Below, piece by piece: positions 59,245 to 64,000 of a DNA stretch of 64,000 nt. The position numbers and the translations under genes are program-made. The DNA lies in the NCBI RefSeq assembly GCF_014653695.1, contig NZ_BNAR01000005.1:62001-126000 (forward strand), written 5' to 3'. How positions within the stretch are numbered: position 1 is the first letter of the stretch; each line of letters opens with the position of its first letter. The notes beneath the pieces were generated by a model, which saw nothing but the letters and a program-made list of their open reading frames with translations, was not told the DNA's origin and did no database searches. This stretch comes from Lentzea cavernae (GTDB lineage Bacteria; Actinomycetota; Actinomycetes; Mycobacteriales; Pseudonocardiaceae).

Positions 59245-59786
59245 CCCAGCTCCCGCTCGACCGCACCCGCTAGCAGCTCCCGCGCGCGGCCCAGGGTCAG
59301 CGAGCCGCTGTGCCAGCGCTCGCTCAGCCCCTCGACCAGCGCGGTGAGCCGTTCGGCGGCCGCCGCCGCGTCGAGGTCCGGATTCGCCTGCCGCACCAGG
59401 GTCTCCACGTCGGCGTTCCACGCCTCGGTGGTGCTCAGCAACGTCGCGCGCAGCTCGGGGTGGAAGGCCGCGCTGGCCCGCAGCTCACCCCACGCGACGC
59501 TGGTCTCCCGCACGACGTCGGTGTCCTGCAGCTCGGCCAGCAGCATCTGCTCCACCTGCGTGCGCGGATCGTCCGACGTCACCTCACCGGTGTAGGTCTG
59601 CGCGCGGTGGTTCACGTGCTCCAGCGCGGCCCGCAGGATCCCTGCCCTGTCCTTGAAGTGGTAGTAGATCAACGCCGTCGACACCCCGGCCTCGGCCGCG
59701 AGCTTCTCCACGCGCAACCCGCGCACACCGTCCTGCGCGATCACCCGCACCGCGGCCTCGAGCATCTGCGTCCTGCGCTCCGACAT
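59241..59786 (-). CDS. TetR family transcriptional regulator
   Basis: A 181-residue TetR regulator; DNA-binding domain RVEKLAAEAGVSTALIYYHFKDRAGIL (about 25-51). The ATG at 59786 has GAGG six nt upstream; GTG at 59798 is an alternative overlapping the preceding stop. It is the second gene after the agmatine deiminase on the same strand, 8 bp apart, so it is autoregulated with it through the palindrome at 60886-60903. Confidence 0.88.
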   Translation of the reverse strand: MSERRTQMLEAAVRVIAQDGVRGLRVEKLAAEAGVSTALIYYHFKDRAGILRAALEHVNHRAQTYTGEVTSDDPRTQVEQMLLAELQDTDVVRETSVAWGELRASAAFHPELRATLLSTTEAWNADVETLVRQANPDLDAAAAAERLTALVEGLSERWHSGSLTLGRARELLAGAVERELG

Positions 59787-59794
59787 CGGCGCCC

Positions 59795-60868
59795 TCACCT
59801 CGGTTCCTGTTGCGTGGTGCAGTGGATGCCGCCACCGCCCGACGCGATCCCGTCGATGTTGATCTGCACCACCACCCGTCCGGGGAACAGCCTCTCCAGC
59901 GTCGCCTTCGCCGCCGCGTCCGCCCGCACGTCACCGAACTCCGGCCCGACGACCGCACCGTTGCACACGTAGAAGTTGACGTACCCGGCCGCGAAGTCCT
60001 CATCCCGCACCCGCACCGTCCCCGGCCCCTGCAGCACCTCGACCCGCAACGACCTGCCCGCCGCATCGGTCGCGCCGCGCAGGACCTCCAGATGCCGGCG
60101 CGTCACCTCGTGGTCGAACGACTCGGGGTCGTTGTCCAGCCCCGCCACCACCACACCGGGCCCGGCGAACCGCGCGTAGAAGTCGGTGTGCCCGTCGGTG
60201 ATGTCGCGCCCGGCGATGCCCGGCAACCAGATCACCTTCCTGATGCCCAGCAGGTGGGCGAGCTCCTGTTCGACCTCGCTCTTCGTCCAGCCCGGGTTGC
60301 GGTTGGAGTTGAGCACGCAGCTCTCGGTGATGATCGCCGTGCCCTCCCCGTCGACCTCCAGCGCACCACCCTCCAGCACCAGATCCGTGCGCACCCGCTC
60401 CACACCGGCCCGACCGGCCACGAACCCGGCGACCTCCGCGTCGCGGCGGTGCTCCTGCTTGCCGCCCCAGCCGGAGAAGTTGAAGTCGACAGCGCCCCCG
60501 CCGCGCACGAACACCGGTCCGGTGTCGCGCATCCACAGGTCGTCCAGCTCCGCGGTCACCAGCTCGATCCCCGGCATCAGCTGACGGGCCAGGTCGAGGT
60601 CCTCGGTCCTGACCAGCATCGACACCGGCTCGAACCGGGCGATCGTGGTCGCGATCGTCGCCTGGTCACGCCTCACCCGGGGCAGCAGGTCGCGGCCCCA
60701 GATCCGCTCGCTGGCCGCGAACGCCATCCACGTCCGGCGGTGCGGTTCGCCCTCTTCGGGCATCACCCACGACTTGGCGGCACTCGTGGTGCTGCCCTCG
60801 GGCGTGCAGCCGGTGAGCAGGCCGCTGATGGTGGCCGCCGCCGACTGCACGAAGTTGCGCCTGTTCAC
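59795..60868 (-). CDS. Agmatine deiminase family protein, Tat-exported lipoprotein
   Basis: A 357-residue member of the agmatine deiminase/peptidylarginine deiminase (guanidine-modifying) superfamily. DLWMRDTGPVF and VLEGGALEVDG supply the substrate acids, DGHTDFYARF the His, and GGGGIHCTTQQEP the nucleophile Cys350. Unusually it begins with a twin-arginine motif (NRRNFV) and hydrophobic stretch ending in the lipobox LLTGC (Cys21), so it should be exported folded and lipid-anchored outside, where cytoplasmic AguA enzymes are not found. It could deiminate extracellular agmatine or a related guanidine. Start GTG, 6 nt after TAGGGT. Confidence 0.88.
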   Translation of the reverse strand: MNRRNFVQSAAATISGLLTGCTPEGSTTSAAKSWVMPEEGEPHRRTWMAFAASERIWGRDLLPRVRRDQATIATTIARFEPVSMLVRTEDLDLARQLMPGIELVTAELDDLWMRDTGPVFVRGGGAVDFNFSGWGGKQEHRRDAEVAGFVAGRAGVERVRTDLVLEGGALEVDGEGTAIITESCVLNSNRNPGWTKSEVEQELAHLLGIRKVIWLPGIAGRDITDGHTDFYARFAGPGVVVAGLDNDPESFDHEVTRRHLEVLRGATDAAGRSLRVEVLQGPGTVRVRDEDFAAGYVNFYVCNGAVVGPEFGDVRADAAAKATLERLFPGRVVVQINIDGIASGGGGIHCTTQQEPR

Positions 60869-60874
60869 GTCCGC

Positions 60875-60905
60875 ACCCTAGCTCCTGACTGAATTTTCAG
60901 TCAAA
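60875..60905 (-). promoter_or_regulatory. Promoter of the deiminase-tetR operon
   Basis: On the minus strand, -35 TTGACT, an 18-bp spacer and -10 TAGGGT (60875-60880) precede the GTG start by 6 nt. The TetR palindrome overlaps the -35 and spacer. Confidence 0.75.
60886..60903. promoter_or_regulatory. TetR operator at the deiminase promoter
   Basis: TGACTGAA-TT-TTCAGTCA is a perfect 8+2+8 palindrome overlapping the -35 box, the expected size for a TetR dimer site. Confidence 0.75.
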
Positions 60906-60945
60906 CCCGTAGGCGCAGGCCAGCCCCGCGTGATTCGCGTGTTCG

Positions 60946-61734
60946 TCAGCGACGGCGGGTGGGCTCCGCGGTCCAGTGCGCGGGCCGCGACAACGCGGCG
61001 GGCAGCTTCGTCCGGGCGTTGCCCCGCGCCGCGTTGACCTGCGGCTGCGTCAGGAACAGGCACGTGCTCAAGTCCGCCCCCGACAGATCGGCGCCCCGCA
61101 GGTCGGCACCGATCATGTCCGCCCGTGCCAGGTCGGAGTTCGTGAGGTCCGCGCCGATCAGGTACGCGCCCCGGAAGTCCGCGCTGCTCAAGTTCTTGTT
61201 CCGCAGCCGCGCACCGATCAGGTCGGCGCCCCGGTAGGACTTCGCGCTGGTCCGCAGCCGCTCGCTGGTGCGCAGCAGCAGGACGTTCACCTTCGCCCGG
61301 ACCTCCGCGACGTCGAGCGTGAGGATGGCGTCCGGGGTGGCGACGGTGTGCTGCTCCACCTCGGCGAACGCGGCGGCGAGGTCGTCATGCGGGTCGAGGC
61401 GGTGGGCTTCGGCGAGGTACCAGAGCAGTTCGTGCAGCTGCCTGACCAGGGGGAACACCGCGAACATCTGCTGGCGTCCCGCGGTGCGCCAGTCGACGCC
61501 GCCGAACACGGTCTGCGACACCCGCTGGCCCGCGCCGAAGCAGTCGTAGACGGTGCAGCCGGCGTAGCCCTTCGGCCGCAGCTGGTCGTGGATGCCGCAC
61601 CGGTGGTCGGCCAGCAGGTTCCGGCAGGGTGTGCCCGCGTCCTTGGTGGCGGCGAAGTCGGCTGACTTCGCGAACGGCAGTGCGACGCAGCACAACCCGA
61701 AGCAGTTGGCGCAGTCGCCTTTCAACTCGTCCAT
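60946..61734 (-). CDS. Pentapeptide repeat protein with N-terminal Cys cluster
   Basis: A 262-residue protein. Residues 1-70 contain eight Cys (CANCFGLCCVAL, PCRNLL, RCGIHD, CTVYDC), probably a metal or Fe-S binding module. The C-terminal part (170-235) has about twelve pentapeptides A(D/N)LxX such as GADLIGARLRNKNLSSADFRGAYLIGADL, a right-handed quadrilateral helix. Some pentapeptide proteins mimic DNA and protect gyrase, but most have no known role. It lies 6 bp behind the ArsR gene on the same strand. Confidence 0.87.
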   Translation of the reverse strand: MDELKGDCANCFGLCCVALPFAKSADFAATKDAGTPCRNLLADHRCGIHDQLRPKGYAGCTVYDCFGAGQRVSQTVFGGVDWRTAGRQQMFAVFPLVRQLHELLWYLAEAHRLDPHDDLAAAFAEVEQHTVATPDAILTLDVAEVRAKVNVLLLRTSERLRTSAKSYRGADLIGARLRNKNLSSADFRGAYLIGADLTNSDLARADMIGADLRGADLSGADLSTCLFLTQPQVNAARGNARTKLPAALSRPAHWTAEPTRRR

Positions 61735-61740
61735 CGCCGG

Positions 61741-62145
61741 TCAGCGTACTGGGTCACCGCTGAGCAACTTGACCTCCGCGGTGACCGCTACCGCGCCGGC
61801 CGGACGCGTGCCCCGGTCGCGGTAGCGGAACAGCAGCCGCCGGATCGACGCGCTGATCTCCGCCATCTCCTGCGGTGTCACGTGCACGACCGTGCTGAAC
61901 GACTCGTCCGCCACCTGCTCGCCCTCGGTCTCCCAGCGCAGTTGCCACGGACGCGCCTTGCCGCCCTGGTGCGGCGCCTCCTCGATCAGCCCGAGCTCGG
62001 CGAGTTTGCGCAGGTGGAACGAGCACAGACCGGAACTCTGCCCCAGGCGCGCGGCGGCCTGGGTGGAGGTCAGCGTGCCGTGCTCGGCCAGCAGGTCCAG
62101 CAACGCGATGCGCACGGGGTGGTCGGGAAGCGGCCGTCGGGACAT
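61741..62145 (-). CDS. ArsR/helix-turn-helix 20 type transcriptional regulator
   Basis: A 134-residue regulator with a winged helix (HPVRIALLDLLAEHGTLTSTQAAARLGQSSGLCSFHLRKLAELGLIEEA, residues 9-58) and a C-terminal dimerisation part. It has no metal-binding Cys motif, so it is not a metal sensor. It is divergent from peptide deformylase; two copies of the palindrome CTTTGCAAAG lie between them and are the likely operator. Confidence 0.88.
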   Translation of the reverse strand: MSRRPLPDHPVRIALLDLLAEHGTLTSTQAAARLGQSSGLCSFHLRKLAELGLIEEAPHQGGKARPWQLRWETEGEQVADESFSTVVHVTPQEMAEISASIRRLLFRYRDRGTRPAGAVAVTAEVKLLSGDPVR

Positions 62146-62164
62146 GGCACCACCCTACCGAATA

Positions 62165-62191
62165 CTTTGCAAAGACTGCTACTTTGCAAAG
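62165..62191. promoter_or_regulatory. Tandem ArsR operators
   Basis: Two copies of TACTTTGCAAAG, each containing the perfect 10-bp palindrome CTTTGCAAAG (62165-62174 and 62182-62191), are 17 bp apart. The second ends two bases before the peptide deformylase ATG, so bound regulator would block its translation start region or leaderless transcription. Confidence 0.7.
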
Positions 62192-62192
62192 T

Positions 62193-62771
62193 ATGTCTCA
62201 TCGAGGTTCACCACGCCGCATCACCGTCGTGGGCGAAGAGGTCCTGGCCCGCCGCTGCCGAGCGGCCACCGAGTTCGGCACCCCCGAGCTCACCCAGCTG
62301 ATCGACGACATGTTCGCCACCAACCACATGGCCAAGGGCGCCGCCATCGCCGCGAACCAGGTCGGTGTCGACCTGCAGCTGTTCGTGTGGGACATGACCG
62401 ACGAATGGGGCACCCACCACGTCGGCCACATCCTCAACCCCGTGCTGGACGACCTGCCCCCTGACCAGCGCACACTGCTCGAGGAACCCGAGGGCTGCCT
62501 GTCGGTGCCGGGCCCGTACCGCGTGGTCGCCCGCCCTGACCGCGCCGTCGTGCGCGGCCAGGACAAGGACGGCACCCCGATCGTCGTCGAGGGCAGGGGC
62601 TACTTCGCCCGCTGCCTGCAACACGAGACCGACCACCTCCACGGCCGGCTCTACCTCGACCGGCTCACCCAGCGCGAACGCAAGTCCGTGCTCAGGGAGA
62701 TGGCCGCCTCTCAGGACGAGGTGTTCGCCCGCCGCGCCGCCCGCAGTTCCTCCGCGGCCTCGTCCAGCTGA
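62193..62771 (+). CDS. def: Peptide deformylase
   Basis: A 192-residue peptide deformylase, which removes the formyl group from new proteins. The metal and active-site motifs are present: motif 1 GAAIAANQVG (50-59, Pro of the usual GxGLAAPQ is replaced by Asn), motif 2 EGCLSVPG (Cys102) and motif 3 QHETDHLHG (His144, Glu145, His148). The ATG at 62193 lies directly after the second operator. It may be an accessory deformylase, regulated by ArsR, for example a resistant copy. The end overlaps the coiled-coil gene by 61 bp. Confidence 0.9.
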   Translation: MSHRGSPRRITVVGEEVLARRCRAATEFGTPELTQLIDDMFATNHMAKGAAIAANQVGVDLQLFVWDMTDEWGTHHVGHILNPVLDDLPPDQRTLLEEPEGCLSVPGPYRVVARPDRAVVRGQDKDGTPIVVEGRGYFARCLQHETDHLHGRLYLDRLTQRERKSVLREMAASQDEVFARRAARSSSAASSS

Positions 62772-63853
62772 CGCTCGGCGCGCTCGGCACGGGTCAACGT
62801 CTGAGCGCGCGCGTCCTCCACCACGGCGAGCGTCTGCCGCACCGCCGCGACCTGCTCCGCACTCTCCTGCCTGACCTGCGCGAACCGCGCCTCGAACTCA
62901 CCGCGCGCCCGCTCCAGCTCGACACGGGCGTCCGCCGCGGCCTGCTCCGCGCGTTCGGCGCGCACCACCGCCTGGTCCCGTGCCTTCGCGGCCCGGCTGA
63001 CGGTCTCCGCCGCCTCCTGCCGGACCTGGTCCGCACCCTCGACCGCCACCGACGCCTCGGCCTTGGCCTGCTCGGCCACCGCCTGAGCCTCCGCGCGTGA
63101 CTGCTCGACCTCCTGCGCGGCCTGGGCACGGGCCTGTTCGATCTCCTTGGCCGCCTGCCGCCGCGCCTGCTCGGCGTGCTTCACCGCGTCGGCCTTCGCC
63201 TGCTCCGCCGCCTCTGATGCCAGGCGCACCTTCTCGTCCGCCTCGGCCCGGATCTCCTCGATCAACGCCGACGCCTGCACCCTGACCTCGGCGATCTCGG
63301 CCTCGGCCCGCTCGGCGGCGGCCCGCGCGGCCTCCCGGGCCTCGTCCCGTTCCGTCACCGCCGTGTCCACGGCGTCGTCGGCTTCCTCCGCCGCACGCAC
63401 CGCCTGCTCGGTGGTCTCCTCGGCCACCTTGCGCGCCTGCTCCGCGTCGTGCCGGCGGCGTTCGGCGGAGGCCACTTCCGCCTGCGCCTCCGCGACCCGG
63501 CGTGCGGCCTCGGCCTCGGCGGCCTGGATCTGGCTCTCGGCGACACTCGGGTCCGCCATGGCGTTCAGCTCGCCGACGGCCCTGCCGAGCGTCTGGGTCA
63601 TCTGTTCCGAGAGCACTCGGAAGCGGTCGAGGAGCTCTTCAGCCCTGATCTTGGCGGTACCGGAGACCCTAGGAAGATTCGTCACGGTGACGACCTCCAG
63701 GTTTTGCTCGGGGGTTTCCGCCAGCCGCTGCCGCTCCCTCCACGCCCGCCAGCGCGTGTGCTCCGGCAGATCGCAGTACTCCGAGGGTCTGCCAGGCCCG
63801 CCACCTCGAAAAACGGGGCGCTCACAGCCGGGGAAGTTGCAGCTCGTCTCCAC
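62711..63853 (-). CDS. Coiled-coil protein with N-terminal zinc-binding motif
   Basis: A 380-residue protein. Residues 3-40 hold a C-x3-C-x17-C-x4-H motif (Cys5, Cys9, Cys27, His32) with RRPV/GRPSEYC-type spacing, found at the start of many actinobacterial coiled-coil proteins. From about 75 to the end it is one long, Ala/Glu/Arg-rich coiled coil in heptads (AAEAEAARRVAEAQAEVASAE and so on). Such proteins resemble KfrA- or cytoskeletal-type DNA or scaffold proteins, exact role unknown. A perfect 10-bp palindrome is about 80 bp upstream. Confidence 0.8.
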   Translation of the reverse strand: METSCNFPGCERPVFRGGGPGRPSEYCDLPEHTRWRAWRERQRLAETPEQNLEVVTVTNLPRVSGTAKIRAEELLDRFRVLSEQMTQTLGRAVGELNAMADPSVAESQIQAAEAEAARRVAEAQAEVASAERRRHDAEQARKVAEETTEQAVRAAEEADDAVDTAVTERDEAREAARAAAERAEAEIAEVRVQASALIEEIRAEADEKVRLASEAAEQAKADAVKHAEQARRQAAKEIEQARAQAAQEVEQSRAEAQAVAEQAKAEASVAVEGADQVRQEAAETVSRAAKARDQAVVRAERAEQAAADARVELERARGEFEARFAQVRQESAEQVAAVRQTLAVVEDARAQTLTRAERAERQLDEAAEELRAARRANTSS

Positions 63854-63930
63854 GCGGATATCGTAGCAGAATTACGTGTGCACTAACGTTATCCAACGCA
63901 ACGCTACTCTATCGGGCATGAAAATCCTGG

Positions 63931-63957
63931 CCGCCGATAAGTAAACATTATCGGCGG
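63931..63957. repeat. Perfect inverted repeat CCGCCGATAA / TTATCGGCGG
   Basis: Two perfect 10-bp arms around a 7-nt AT-rich spacer (GTAAACA), at the window edge, about 80 bp ahead of the coiled-coil gene. The arms contain GCCGATAA, the same eight bases as the XerC-side arm of dif. It could be an operator for the coiled-coil gene, a recombination site or a terminator; nothing in the window decides. Confidence 0.5.
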
Positions 63958-64000
63958 TCAGATCTAGCCGGGATCTGGTTAGGGGTCAGCCCTGATGCGG

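Overview
The window is about 70% G+C, its genes are dense and often overlap at their stops, and nearly all families are actinobacterial (DUF3090/SCO1664 pair, DUF3097, CGNR zinc finger, BTAD-type regulator, ECF sigma factor with a long C-terminal extension, split LigD). It looks like the chromosome of a filamentous actinomycete, most likely Pseudonocardiales (Lentzea, Saccharothrix, Actinosynnema or Amycolatopsis type); the genus is inference. I see no rRNA, tRNA, CRISPR array, riboswitch or secondary-metabolite cluster.

The centre of the window carries the clearest large-scale signal. A 28-bp sequence at 28513-28540 has the arm-centre-arm layout (11-6-11) and most bases of a bacterial dif site, where XerC/XerD resolve chromosome dimers, so the window appears to straddle the replication terminus of a circular chromosome. 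Three things agree: a Xer-like tyrosine recombinase gene begins about 330 bp away, with a second dif-like core next to its start; strand composition flips at this point (the + strand is C-rich before it and G-rich after it, whichever strand the genes use); and the heptamer GGGGGAG, read by eye, occurs ten times on the + strand left of dif and eight times on the - strand right of it, with no counter-example found, as expected of an FtsK-orienting motif.

Layout. 0-12.2 kb: S9 peptidase, DUF3090/SCO1664 pair, S66 carboxypeptidase, phosphotransferase, DUF3097, reductase, NfeD-SPFH operon, DGPF protein with an ECF42-type sigma factor, helical-repeat protein. 12.2-21.9 kb: amidase, NlpC/P60-like secreted protein, CGNR protein, TetR, small kinase-like ATPase, sucrase/ferredoxin-like protein, DoxX, PadR operon with divergent SDR, methyltransferase, ZIP transporter, WYL regulator. 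21.9-28.3 kb: a 965-residue NACHT NTPase (the best candidate for a defence gene), a CadD-like transporter / SDR / TetR unit sharing one operator motif, a luciferase-like oxidoreductase and a DinB protein. 28.3-34.2 kb: dif, recombinase, Ku - LigD (nuclease+ligase) - LigD polymerase end-joining operon, duplicated GrpB protein. 34.1-41.3 kb: GlxA-type regulator, cupin, large secreted VWA/PKD protein, BTAD regulator, HEAT-like protein. 41.3-50.5 kb: complete peptide ABC importer with a divergent M55 D-aminopeptidase, repeat protein, M20 peptidase, two flavin-split-barrel proteins. 50.5-64 kb: two tandem DinB proteins and a methyltransferase, secreted M14 carboxypeptidase, FAD monooxygenase/TetR, TauE/SafE permease, a hydrolase-fold protein lacking the nucleophile Ser, TetR plus a Tat-lipoprotein agmatine deiminase, pentapeptide protein, ArsR/peptide deformylase pair, coiled-coil protein.

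Regulatory sequence is unusually readable. Many genes start with ATG or GTG only 6-8 nt after a TANNNT -10 box (usually TAGGGT or TAGGCT), the layout of leaderless transcripts. Five local regulators can be paired with palindromic operators in their own intergenic regions (PadR, three TetR, one ArsR). A MITE-like element of about 167 bp (56691-56857) has a diverged second copy (16028-16158) and a remnant (19846-19893); its CTAG ends supply stop codons of the flanking genes.
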